Notes under the pieces: generated by a model
Seen by the model: the letters and a program-made list of their open reading frames with translations, nothing else
Database searches by the model: none
What the model was told of the DNA's origin: nothing
Made by a program: the position numbers and the translations under genes
From: Herbiconiux solani NBRC 106740
GTDB lineage: Bacteria; Actinomycetota; Actinomycetes; Actinomycetales; Microbacteriaceae
Assembly (NCBI RefSeq): GCF_001571005.1
Contig: NZ_BCST01000006.1
Location: forward strand, 124,001 to 188,000
Length of the DNA stretch: 64,000 nt
Direction: 5' to 3'
Shown: one piece after another, positions 42,974-50,827 of the stretch
Numbering within the stretch: the stretch's first letter is position 1
Layout: each line of letters begins with the position of its first letter

Positions 42974-44184
42974 TGGACGAGGATCACGCCACCGCGGGCC
43001 GCGGGCCGCTCGACGGCATCCGGGTGCTCGACGTATCGACGCTGTTCGCGGGACCGCTCGCGGCGACCTTCCTCGGTGACTTCGGGGCCGACGTGATCAA
43101 GGTCGAGCACCCCCGCAAGCCGGATGCCGCCCGCGGTCACGGCCCGTCGAAGGACGGCGTGAACCTCTGGTGGAAGACGCTCGGCCGCAACAAGCGCACC
43201 GTCACGATCGACCTGGGCAGCCCCGAGGGTGCCGCTCTGCTGCTGCAGCTCGCGGCGACGGCCGACGTGCTGATCGAGAACTTCCGCCCCGGCACGCTCG
43301 AGCGCTGGGGGCTCGGGCCGGACGCGCTGCACGCCGCCAACCCCGCCCTGGTGATCGCGCGCGTCACGGCCTTCGGCCAGATCGGTCCGTACTCCCACCG
43401 CCCGGGCTTCGGCAGCCTGGCCGAGGCGATGAGCGGCTTCGCGGCGCTGACGGGGCAGCCCGACGGCCCGCCGACGCTGCCGCCGTTCGGGCTCGCCGAC
43501 GGCATCGCGGCGCTCGCGACCGCCTACGCGGTGATGGTGGGGCTCCGGGCCGTGTCCGCAGGCGGGGAGGGCCAGGTGATCGACATGGCGATAATCGAGC
43601 CCATCCTGATGCTGCTAGGCGGTCAGATCACCGCCTACGACCAGCTCGGAGCGGTGCAGCCGCGCACCGGCAATCGCTCGGTCAACAACGCTCCGCGGAA
43701 CGTCTACCGCACCGGCTCGGGCGACTGGGTCGCGGTCTCGACGAGCTCGCAGTCGATCGCCGAGCGGGTGATGCGCCTGGTCGGGCGGGAGGACGTGGTG
43801 ACCGAGCCGTGGTTCGCCTCGGGCCACCTGCGCGCCCAGCACGCCGACCTGCTCGACGGCGCGGTCGCCGAGTGGATCGGGCAGCGGCCGACCGAGGAGG
43901 TCGTCGAAGCCTTCGAGACCGCGCAGGCGGCGATCTCGCCCGTGTACGACGTGCGGGGTGTCCTGGCCGACCCGCAGTACCAGGCGATCGGAACCGTGCA
44001 GACGGTGGACGACGACGAGCTGGGCCCGGTCAAGATGCAGAACGTGCTGTTCCGGCTCTCCGGCACGCCGGGGTCGATCCGCTGGGCCGGCCGCCGCCAC
44101 GGCGCCGACAGCGCCGAGGTGCTCGAGTCGATCGGCGTCACCCCCGAGCAGCTGGCCGCCCTGCGTGAGAGCGGGATCGTGTGA
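42973..44184 (+). CDS. Class III (CaiB/BaiF) CoA-transferase
   Basis: This 403-residue enzyme moves CoA between carboxylic acids through an aspartyl-CoA intermediate. It shows PLDGIRVLDVSTLFAGPLAATFLGDFGADVIKVE split over the first fold unit, GRNKRTVTIDL, LIENFRPGTLERWGLG and PPFGLADGIAALATAYAV, with the expected catalytic Asp in LAD (about residue 176). Length and layout are complete. It overlaps the preceding gene by one base and is coupled to the CitE-like lyase, a pairing known from succinyl-CoA:malate or citramalate CoA-transferases with their lyases. Confidence 0.92.
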   Translation: MDEDHATAGRGPLDGIRVLDVSTLFAGPLAATFLGDFGADVIKVEHPRKPDAARGHGPSKDGVNLWWKTLGRNKRTVTIDLGSPEGAALLLQLAATADVLIENFRPGTLERWGLGPDALHAANPALVIARVTAFGQIGPYSHRPGFGSLAEAMSGFAALTGQPDGPPTLPPFGLADGIAALATAYAVMVGLRAVSAGGEGQVIDMAIIEPILMLLGGQITAYDQLGAVQPRTGNRSVNNAPRNVYRTGSGDWVAVSTSSQSIAERVMRLVGREDVVTEPWFASGHLRAQHADLLDGAVAEWIGQRPTEEVVEAFETAQAAISPVYDVRGVLADPQYQAIGTVQTVDDDELGPVKMQNVLFRLSGTPGSIRWAGRRHGADSAEVLESIGVTPEQLAALRESGIV

Positions 44185-45050
44185 CCGGCCCGGCCGAGCG
44201 CCCTGTCGTCACGGCGCTGTACGTGCCCGGCGACCGACCCGACCGCTTCGCGAAGGCGGTCGCGACGGGTGCCGACCTGGTCATCCTCGACCTCGAGGAT
44301 GCGGTGGCACCCAGGGCGAAGGCGGCTGCGCGGGATGCGGTGGTGGAGTGGTTGACGGCCGGTGCGGTGTCCGACGCGTCGTCGGGATCGGATGCGGATG
44401 CGGGTGCTCGCGCCGGTGCTCCCGTCTACCAGGTCCGCGTCAACGCCGGCGAGGAGGCCGACCTTCGAGCGCTCGAGGCCGTGCCGGCCGGGCGCTTCGA
44501 GCTCCGGCTGCCCAAGGTCGAGTCGGCCGCCGACGTCGACCGCGTGGTGCTCGCGCTGCCCGGGGTTCCGGTCACGGCGCTGATCGAGTCCGCCCTCGGC
44601 GTCGAGCGAGCCTTCGAGATCGCGAGCCACCCGGCCGTCACCAGGCTGGGGCTCGGCGAGTCCGACCTCGCCAGCGAACTCGGCACGCGGTCGGCGGAGG
44701 TCGTCGATCACGTGCGCATCCGTCTGCTGCTCGCCGCGAAGGCGGCCGGGCTGCCGGCGCCCCTGCTCTCGGCCTACCCCGGCATCGGGGATGACGAGGG
44801 GCTCCGCGCCGACACCGTGCGCGGCCGCGACCTCGGCTGGTTCGGGCGGGCCGCCATCCACCCCTCTCAGCTCGCCGTCATCGCCCGGGTCTTCGCGCCG
44901 CGCGAGGAGGAGGTCGAGTGGGCGCGGGCGGTGCTCACGGCTCTCGCCGACTCGTCGGGTGCGGCCACCCGCCTACCGGGCGGCGAGATGGTCGACGAGG
45001 CCATGCGCGGCCGCGCCGAGTCGATCCTCGGCCGCGCCTCGCCGGCCTGA
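44181..45050 (+). CDS. HpcH/HpaI aldolase, CitE/malyl-CoA lyase-like
   Basis: This 289-residue TIM-barrel lyase has the CitE-like landmarks: TALYVPGDRPDRFAKAV, LVILDLEDAVAPRAKAAARD, VYQVRVNAGE, LRLPKVESAAD, VTALIESALGVERA, LGLGESDLASELG, and FGRAAIHPSQLAVI near the end. The Arg of RVN, the Glu of LIES and the Asp of ESDL would hold magnesium and a beta-hydroxyacyl-CoA. It likely splits an (S)- or (R)-malyl- or citramalyl-CoA-type thioester into acetyl-CoA and an oxoacid. An unusual Ala/Asp/Ser-rich insert (about 55-75) lies in the first loop. The GTG start overlaps the CoA-transferase stop. Confidence 0.88.
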   Translation: MTGPAERPVVTALYVPGDRPDRFAKAVATGADLVILDLEDAVAPRAKAAARDAVVEWLTAGAVSDASSGSDADAGARAGAPVYQVRVNAGEEADLRALEAVPAGRFELRLPKVESAADVDRVVLALPGVPVTALIESALGVERAFEIASHPAVTRLGLGESDLASELGTRSAEVVDHVRIRLLLAAKAAGLPAPLLSAYPGIGDDEGLRADTVRGRDLGWFGRAAIHPSQLAVIARVFAPREEEVEWARAVLTALADSSGAATRLPGGEMVDEAMRGRAESILGRASPA

Positions 45051-45258
45051 GTCCGGCTGGGCGGCACCACCGCGCAATCCCGCCCCGCAGTCCCCCCCAA
45101 CGCCCCACCCCGCAGTCCCACCGAAGCCCTCGCGAGCGGGCCGCGTTCGGAGCCGTCCCGCGCATCCCACCCGCCGGTCGCCTCTCGATCCACCGCACCA
45201 CGATCCGCTCTGCATCCCGAACCACACCACCCAGAACCGCCCAATGAAGGAGACCACG

Positions 45259-47862
45259 ATGACGTGGACGACCAAGTCCCTCCTGGCCACGCTCGGCGCC
45301 ACGGCGCTCGCGGCGGCGGCCCTGCTGCCCGCGGGCGCCGCTTCGGCGGCCGGGCCCGGCGGGTCGGCACCCGCATCCGCCGCTCCGGCATCGGCATCTG
45401 CCACCGTCGGCATCGCCGCCGCCGCACCCGCTGGCACCGCATCCGCCCTCGCCGCCGCCGCCCCGGGCGCCGCGGCCCCCGCCGGCACCCTCGTCCCCGG
45501 CGAGGCGCCGAGCCCCGCGATCGGCGGCCCGATCGACTACACGGCCTACCTCCCCGCGGGCTACGACCCCGCGGGCGAGACCCGCTACCCGAGCGTCTAC
45601 CTGCTGCACGGCCGAGGCGACTCCCAGTCGGCCTGGCAGCAGGTCGCGCCCGCCCTCGACGAGATGATCGCCGACGGCACCATCCCGCCGGTCGTCGTGA
45701 TCATGCCCGACGCGCCCTGGAGCAACCGCGGCGGCTACTACGTCGACTCGCAGTACACCGGCGACGACCCCGGAACCACGCCCGGCGCCGCGGTCGAGAC
45801 CGGCTTCACGACCGACCTCGTGCAGTACGTCGACCAGAACTACCGCACGGTCGACGACCGCTCGGCCCGCGTGGTCGGCGGCTACTCGATGGGCGGCGCC
45901 GGAGCTCTCCGCTTTGCGCTCGCCCACCAGGATCTCTTCTCCTCCGGACTCGTGCTGAGCCCCGCCGTCTACGTGCCGAGCACGCCGGTCGACTCCTCGA
46001 CGCGGGAGTTCGGCGCGTACGGCGTCGGCGACTCGCTCTACGACGAGGCCCGATACCAGGCGCTCAACTACCCGGCGGCCCTCGCGGCCTTCGACCCGGC
46101 CCTGCCCGTGCACCTGTTCATCGCGGTCGGCGACGACGAGTACGTGAACCCGGATCCGGCCGACGCCATCCACGACCTCGACTACGAGGCGGCCACGCTC
46201 TACAACAAGGCCAAGCGCGTTCCCGGCATCACCGCCGAGTTCCGCACCTACGACGGCGGGCACGACTGGGGTGTGTGGGAGCGCGGCTTCCGCGAGGGCA
46301 TGGCCGACATCGCCGGCTATCTCGCCACCGAGCCCCCGGCCCCCTTCGACGGGGTGCAGACCGGCTCGGCCGCCGACGACTTCGCCGGCGGCGTGCTGGG
46401 TCGGCCTGACGGCAGCGTCGTGCAGGCGATCGACGCCGGCGGAGACCTGCCCGGCCACGCCGGAGCCGGCGGCACCGACATCCTCGTGCAGAGCCGCGCG
46501 GCCGACGGATCCGTCTCCTGGACGACCCCCGTCGCGACCGCCCTGAACGAGCGGGCCTACGGGGTCGTCGACGGCGGCGACGGCGCGGTCATCACGGCCG
46601 GCTACCAGCGCCGCGACCACGCGGGTGCCCAGAACGACGACCTTCTCGCGGTCAAGCTCGACGCCTCGGGCTCCGTGCTCTGGACGGCGACCGCCGGCGA
46701 TCCCGGCGCGGCCGACCGCGCCTACGGGGTGGCGTCCGACGGCGCAGGCGGAGCCTACCTCGCCGGCTACACCTCGGGCAGCGCCGCCGGCACTCCGTCG
46801 GCCGGCGACAAGGATGCACTGGTCACCCACGTGGGCGCCGACGGCGTTCTCGACTGGGCCACCCAGTTCGGCAGCCCGGGGGAGGACAAGGCCTTCAGTG
46901 TCTCGGTCGCACCTGACGGCACGGTCTACGCGGGCGGAACCGCCGCCGGTGCGATGCCGCAGGCGACCTCGGTGGGCGGCTACGACGGCTGGGTCGCGGC
47001 GCTCGCACCCACCGGAGAGCTGCGCTGGCTGCAGCAGTTCGGCTCGACCTCGGGCGACCAGGTCTCGGCCGTGACGGCGACGTCCGACGGGGTCGTGGCG
47101 GCCGGCTACACCGGTGGCACGCTGGCTTCCTCGATTCCGGCCGGAGCGACCTCGGCCGGGGGCGTCGACCTGCTCGTCGCCTCCTTCGCGGCCGACGGCA
47201 CACCGCGCTCGCTCGCTCAAGCCGGCAGCGCGGGCGACGACCGCGCATCCGCTCTCGTGCCCGTGGGCGACCGGATGCTCGTGGCCGGGTTCACCGACGG
47301 AGCGCTCGGCACCCCGGCGGGCGGCGTCGACGTCATCACGGCCGAGGTCGGCGCCGACGGTGTTCTCGACCCGGCGACCTTCGCACAGTTCGGCAGCCCG
47401 CAGCGCGACGGCGCCGACGAGTACGACGAGGGCAACCTCTTCGCCTCGGCGGGCGTGCCGGCGACGGCGGATACGGCGGGCTCGGTGTGGGTCCAGGGCG
47501 CGACCTACGGCGCGGTCGACGGCGCGACGAACGCGGGCGGCTCGGACGTGTTCCTGCGGGCGGTGCCGGTGGCGGCGCTCGGGGGCGGCACCGGGCCGGT
47601 CGACGGCGGCGGCGACGGATCGGGGTCAGGCTCTGGTTCGGGTGCCGGTGGGGCCGGTTCGGGTTCGGCAGGCTCGGGCTCGGGTTCTGACGGGGCGTCG
47701 GGCACGTCGAGCGCTTCCGGCGGTTCCGGCGGCTCGGGTGCGCTGGGCCTCACCGGGCTGGACGTGACGCGGGCAGCTGCGCTCGCCCTCCTGGTGCTGA
47801 TCGGCGGCACGGCGGCCGCCGTGTGGTCGCGTCGACGCCGTCACGCACCGGCCGGCCACTAG
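45259..47862 (+). CDS. Secreted esterase with beta-propeller-like repeats and C-terminal anchor
   Basis: The 867-residue protein has a signal peptide (1-35) and an Ala/Pro-rich linker. Residues about 95-360 are an alpha/beta-hydrolase of the esterase D/Fes type: VYLLHGRGDS, GGYSMGGAGALRFAL (nucleophile Ser at about 211), VGDDEYVNP (Asp) and YDGGHDWGVW (His). Residues about 370-780 hold six to seven SBBP-like propeller blades (for example WATQFGSPGEDKAFSVSVAP). A Gly/Ser-rich spacer, LGLTG, a hydrophobic helix and RRRRH end the protein, resembling a non-canonical sortase signal. ATG 45259 follows AAGGAGA. It could free an ester-linked substrate for the island's importer. It may have its own promoter in the 208-bp spacer, though none is evident. 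Confidence 0.8.
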   Translation: MTWTTKSLLATLGATALAAAALLPAGAASAAGPGGSAPASAAPASASATVGIAAAAPAGTASALAAAAPGAAAPAGTLVPGEAPSPAIGGPIDYTAYLPAGYDPAGETRYPSVYLLHGRGDSQSAWQQVAPALDEMIADGTIPPVVVIMPDAPWSNRGGYYVDSQYTGDDPGTTPGAAVETGFTTDLVQYVDQNYRTVDDRSARVVGGYSMGGAGALRFALAHQDLFSSGLVLSPAVYVPSTPVDSSTREFGAYGVGDSLYDEARYQALNYPAALAAFDPALPVHLFIAVGDDEYVNPDPADAIHDLDYEAATLYNKAKRVPGITAEFRTYDGGHDWGVWERGFREGMADIAGYLATEPPAPFDGVQTGSAADDFAGGVLGRPDGSVVQAIDAGGDLPGHAGAGGTDILVQSRAADGSVSWTTPVATALNERAYGVVDGGDGAVITAGYQRRDHAGAQNDDLLAVKLDASGSVLWTATAGDPGAADRAYGVASDGAGGAYLAGYTSGSAAGTPSAGDKDALVTHVGADGVLDWATQFGSPGEDKAFSVSVAPDGTVYAGGTAAGAMPQATSVGGYDGWVAALAPTGELRWLQQFGSTSGDQVSAVTATSDGVVAAGYTGGTLASSIPAGATSAGGVDLLVASFAADGTPRSLAQAGSAGDDRASALVPVGDRMLVAGFTDGALGTPAGGVDVITAEVGADGVLDPATFAQFGSPQRDGADEYDEGNLFASAGVPATADTAGSVWVQGATYGAVDGATNAGGSDVFLRAVPVAALGGGTGPVDGGGDGSGSGSGSGAGGAGSGSAGSGSGSDGASGTSSASGGSGGSGALGLTGLDVTRAAALALLVLIGGTAAAVWSRRRRHAPAGH

Positions 47863-48053
47863 GCGCGGTTGCGGCGGGCGTCCCCTGCAGGGCGCTCGCT
47901 GCAACGCGACGTCAGTCTGCGGGACCCACGGGCGAGGGTGTTTTCACCGGTCGGTCGGCTTTCGCCGCCTGGGGCAGACGGGGACAGCCAGGGCGCGTCG
48001 TCGCGGTGCCATCAGCCCGGTGACTTCGACGCGCGGGGGCGACGATCCCCAGC

Positions 48054-48494
48054 TCAGAAGTGGCGGAAGCGGTCCGGCGCCAGGTCCCACGGATCCTTGC
48101 CGAGCAGTTCGGCGACCGCACGGAACACGCACGACTCGATCGCGAGGCGCCGGTGCACCTCGTCGTCCTGGTGGAGGCGCGACATCCGCTCGATCGGAAG
48201 GCGGAACATCACGACCCTGTTCTTCGACACCGCCCACCGGTCGACGTGGTCGGGCGAGCCGACGCCCTCGCGGGGCATCGTCGCGATCTCGAAGCTCACG
48301 GTCGCGAGCTCGTTCGGCCAGACGCTGCGGAGGTACTCGGCGGTGGAGGCCACGGTCTGCTCGAACAGGTCGATCCGGGAGCGGAGGAACGGCAGGTGCG
48401 GCCCCGCGACCGAGGAGCGCAGGTCGCGTCCGTGACGATTGCGGGTGCGTGCCCGGATGGCCGCGGATCGCGGCGCCCGGCGGGATCGAGCCAT
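48054..48494 (-). CDS. Metallopeptidase-family (zincin-like) protein lacking HExxH
   Basis: The 146-residue protein is basic at its N-terminus and has the layout of the small zincin-like family found beside DUF3499 in actinobacteria (compare the Rv3259 gene, from memory): VSFEIATMPREG, a strand NRVVMFRLPIERMSR and a final helix RRLAIESCVFRAVAELLGKDPWDLAPD. The zinc motif HExxH, expected in that last helix, is not there; IESCV-x-RAV occupies its place. Peptidase activity is thus doubtful. TAGACT lies six bases before ATG 48494. It is divergent from DUF3499. Confidence 0.72.
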   Translation of the reverse strand: MARSRRAPRSAAIRARTRNRHGRDLRSSVAGPHLPFLRSRIDLFEQTVASTAEYLRSVWPNELATVSFEIATMPREGVGSPDHVDRWAVSKNRVVMFRLPIERMSRLHQDDEVHRRLAIESCVFRAVAELLGKDPWDLAPDRFRHF

Positions 48495-48500
48495 GCCCCC

Positions 48501-48506
48501 AGTCTA
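48501..48506 (-). promoter_or_regulatory. -10 hexamer close to ATG 48494
   Basis: TAGACT on the minus strand lies six bases before the start. The gap GGGGGC could otherwise act as a poor ribosome binding site. Confidence 0.45.
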
Positions 48507-48637
48507 CGGCGGCAGTCGGCCGTGCCGACGGCGGACGGGGGACGGCCGGCTGCGCACGGGGACGGCTCGCGGCGGACGGGGGATTGCCGGCCGGCGACAC
48601 GGCTGCCCACTGACGGCTCCCCGAGCCGCCCCGCGGG

Positions 48638-48643
48638 TACCGT
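48638..48643 (+). promoter_or_regulatory. -10 hexamer close to ATG 48651
   Basis: TACCGT lies seven bases before the DUF3499 start. GAAGGA touches the ATG, too close for normal use. Confidence 0.35.
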
Positions 48644-48650
48644 TGAAGGA

Positions 48651-48857
48651 ATGACGACCAGGGAATGCTCACGGCCTTCGTGCCGCGGTGAGGCCACCGT
48701 GACGCTCACGTACGACTACGCCGATTCGCTGATCGTCGTCGGCCCGCTCAGCCCGGTCGCCGAGCCGCACAGCTACGACCTCTGCGCCCGCCACATCGAG
48801 CGGCTCTCCGCGCCCCAGGGCTGGCAGGTCATGCGGCACGCCTACATCGAGCAGTAG
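48651..48857 (+). CDS. DUF3499 family small protein
   Basis: This 68-residue protein has a possible zinc site: CSRPSC near the N-terminus and DLCARH near residue 46. The central strand ATVTLTYDYADSLIVVGPL and C-terminal SAPQGWQVMRH match the DUF3499 pattern. It is shorter than many family members, whose C-terminal tails vary. The ATG lies at the expected place opposite the metallopeptidase-like gene. Function unknown; it is conserved in actinobacteria next to that gene. Confidence 0.78.
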   Translation: MTTRECSRPSCRGEATVTLTYDYADSLIVVGPLSPVAEPHSYDLCARHIERLSAPQGWQVMRHAYIEQ

Positions 48858-48874
48858 CAGGTACCGAGCAGTAG
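48848..48874. repeat. Duplicated end of DUF3499 gene
   Basis: CGAGCAGTAG, which contains the last two codons and the stop, occurs at 48848-48857 and again exactly at 48865-48874 (period 17 bp). Confidence 0.75.
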
Positions 48875-48891
48875 AGGGCACCAACCAGGGC

Positions 48892-49743
48892 TCAGCGGTC
48901 GGGGAACCCGTTCGGCAGGCCCTTGAGGATCGGGTCCACCCGCGCCAGCCTTTCCCGCTCGAGCACGAGCGCCCGGTACTCCCGGTCGCGCCGCACCGCG
49001 GCGACCGCCACCAGGAACAGATACGGATGCACGTTCGGCAACGGGGACACGTACGGCGCGGTCTCGCGCGCCAGCTCCTCGGCCAGCCGCCCTGCCGTCG
49101 CCGGGTTCATCGCCCCCGCCTGGGTCAGGTACTGCGTCACCCGCCGGGACAGCCTGTCCGGCAGCTTCGCCACGTCGGCGACCTCGGCCCAGCCGGCGAG
49201 CTCGGGCGGAACCCCGATCGTGAACGGCACCGGGCGCGCCACGCGTTCGTGCTGGCTGTAGGTGCCGGCGAGCAGGTCGCCGAGCCGCTTCGAGCGTGAG
49301 TTCAGCAGCGAGACCACGAAGGCCAGGCCGCCGAGGGTGAGGTAGATCTCGACGACCCCCGTGAGACCGCGGATGACGGCGTGCCGGAGCGAGGCGGCCC
49401 CGCCGTCGTCCCGCACGATCCGGGCGCCGATCGCGAGCTTGCCGAGCGACTTGCCGCGGGTGGCGACCTCGACGGTGATCGGTGCGATGACCAGCCAGAG
49501 CACGAGGAGAGAGGTGAAGAGTGCCTGCGTGGCGGCGGGATCGATGCCGGAGTTCTGCAGCAGCGCAGAGAACGCGAGCACCGAGAGCAGGTAGCCACCG
49601 ACGTAGACGACGAAGTCGATTCCTCCGCTGGCGGAGCGGAGGAGGAAGCTCGCCGGCCGCACGTCGAGGGCGACCGCCTCGCCGCTGATCAGCTCACCGT
49701 CGTCGACAACGGTGCCGGATCCTCCCGCGAACGGCTGCGTCAT
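48892..49743 (-). CDS. RDD family membrane protein
   Basis: The 283-residue protein has an N-terminal RDD domain: RPASFLLRSASGGIDFVVYVGGYLL is the first segment with its Arg and Asp, followed by two more membrane segments and a TRGKSLGKLAIGARIVRDDGG loop. The C-terminal 120 residues are soluble and charged. ATG 49743 and ATG 49752 are both possible. The gene is divergent from SpoIIM-like, with only 17 bases between the starts. The RDD/SpoIIM/DUF58/MoxR neighbourhood is widely conserved in actinobacteria; its role is unproven. Confidence 0.85.
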   Translation of the reverse strand: MTQPFAGGSGTVVDDGELISGEAVALDVRPASFLLRSASGGIDFVVYVGGYLLSVLAFSALLQNSGIDPAATQALFTSLLVLWLVIAPITVEVATRGKSLGKLAIGARIVRDDGGAASLRHAVIRGLTGVVEIYLTLGGLAFVVSLLNSRSKRLGDLLAGTYSQHERVARPVPFTIGVPPELAGWAEVADVAKLPDRLSRRVTQYLTQAGAMNPATAGRLAEELARETAPYVSPLPNVHPYLFLVAVAAVRRDREYRALVLERERLARVDPILKGLPNGFPDR

Positions 49744-49746
49744 GAA

Positions 49747-49752
49747 TATCAT
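49747..49752 (+). promoter_or_regulatory. -10 hexamer close to ATG 49761
   Basis: TATCAT lies eight bases before the SpoIIM-like start and overlaps an alternative start codon of the divergent RDD gene. Any -35 contact must fall inside the RDD coding sequence. Confidence 0.5.
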
Positions 49753-49760
49753 CTAAGCAG

Positions 49761-50756
49761 ATGGATATCGACGCCTACTCCGCAGCCCACCGAGACGAGT
49801 GGGATCGACTCGACGAGCTCGGCCGCCGTCGCTCGTTCACCGGGCGCGAGGCCGACGAGCTGATCGAGCGCTACCAGTCGGGCTCGACGCAGCTCTCGGC
49901 GATGAAGACGGTGGCCGGATCGACGGGCCAGGGTGACCGCTTGTCGGTCGCGCTCTCACGGGCGCGGCTCCGGTTCACCGGCACCGGGGCGAACGTGTTC
50001 CGCCAGATCCCGGCGTTCTTCGCGCTGCAGCTGCCGGCCGCGCTCTACCGGTTGCGCTGGCTGACCCTCGCGGTCGCGGTCGCGACGGTGCTGATCGCGG
50101 CGCTCTACGCGATCTGGATCCTGCAGGACCCAGCGGTCATCTCCGCGATGGGATCGGATGCGGATCTCAAGAAGTTCGCCGACGAGGACTTCGTGAACTA
50201 CTACTCCGAGAACCCCGCCGCCTCGTTCACCGGGCAGGTCTGGACCAACAACGCCTGGATCGCGGCGCAGTGCGTCGCCTTCGGGGTGCTGGGCGTCTAC
50301 GTGCCGGTCGTCATCCTGCAGAACGCCCAGAACCTCGGGGTGAGCACGGCGATCATGTTCCAGTACGGCCAGGGCGACAAGTTCTTCCTCTACATCCTCC
50401 CGCACGGCCTGCTCGAGCTCACGGCGATCTTCGTGGCCGCGGCCGCGGGGCTCAGGATCTTCTGGGCCTGGGTCGCTCCTGGCGCCCTCACCCGGGGCCG
50501 GTCGCTCGCCGAGAACGGCCGCTCGCTGTTCACCGTGGCCATCGGCCTCGTGTTCGTGCTCTTCGTCTCGGGCGTCGTCGAGGGCTTCGTCACCCCGAGC
50601 GCCCTACCGGCCTGGGCCAAGATCGCGATCGGTGCGCTCGTGCTGGCCGCGTTCCTGTTCTACATGCTCGTGATCGGGCGCCGCGCGGCGCGGGCCGGCG
50701 AGACCGGCGACCTGGCCGAGTTCGACGCGGGGGCCACGCAGCTCGTCGCGGGCTGA
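49761..50756 (+). CDS. SpoIIM-like (stage II sporulation protein M family) membrane protein
   Basis: This 331-residue protein starts MDIDAYSAAHRDEWDRLDELGRR, a typical start of the actinobacterial SpoIIM-like group, with a cytoplasmic helical part to about 85. About six membrane segments follow. FFLYILPHGLLELTAIFVAAAAG (about 210-232) includes the PHGxxEL motif of the family. The organism group does not form endospores, so a general envelope role is likely. The gene is divergent from RDD and convergent with DUF58. Confidence 0.85.
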   Translation: MDIDAYSAAHRDEWDRLDELGRRRSFTGREADELIERYQSGSTQLSAMKTVAGSTGQGDRLSVALSRARLRFTGTGANVFRQIPAFFALQLPAALYRLRWLTLAVAVATVLIAALYAIWILQDPAVISAMGSDADLKKFADEDFVNYYSENPAASFTGQVWTNNAWIAAQCVAFGVLGVYVPVVILQNAQNLGVSTAIMFQYGQGDKFFLYILPHGLLELTAIFVAAAAGLRIFWAWVAPGALTRGRSLAENGRSLFTVAIGLVFVLFVSGVVEGFVTPSALPAWAKIAIGALVLAAFLFYMLVIGRRAARAGETGDLAEFDAGATQLVAG

Positions 50757-50827
50757 GCGAGCCGCGGGGGTCACCAGCCCGGCAGACCCGGGCAGGCCCA
50801 GACAGGCCCCGGCAGGCCCCGGCGGGT

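Noticed and set aside
45051-45258. Small gene or terminator in the C-rich spacer before the esterase
   Set aside because: No frame with a ribosome binding site and no stem longer than six pairs was found.
44935-47220. Long minus-strand frame opposite the esterase
   Set aside because: Shadow frame. The plus strand has the catalytic triad, signal peptide and repeats.
47863-48053. Attachment site or direct repeat at the right edge of the island
   Set aside because: I could find no sequence shared with the left edge, and no tRNA-like fold.
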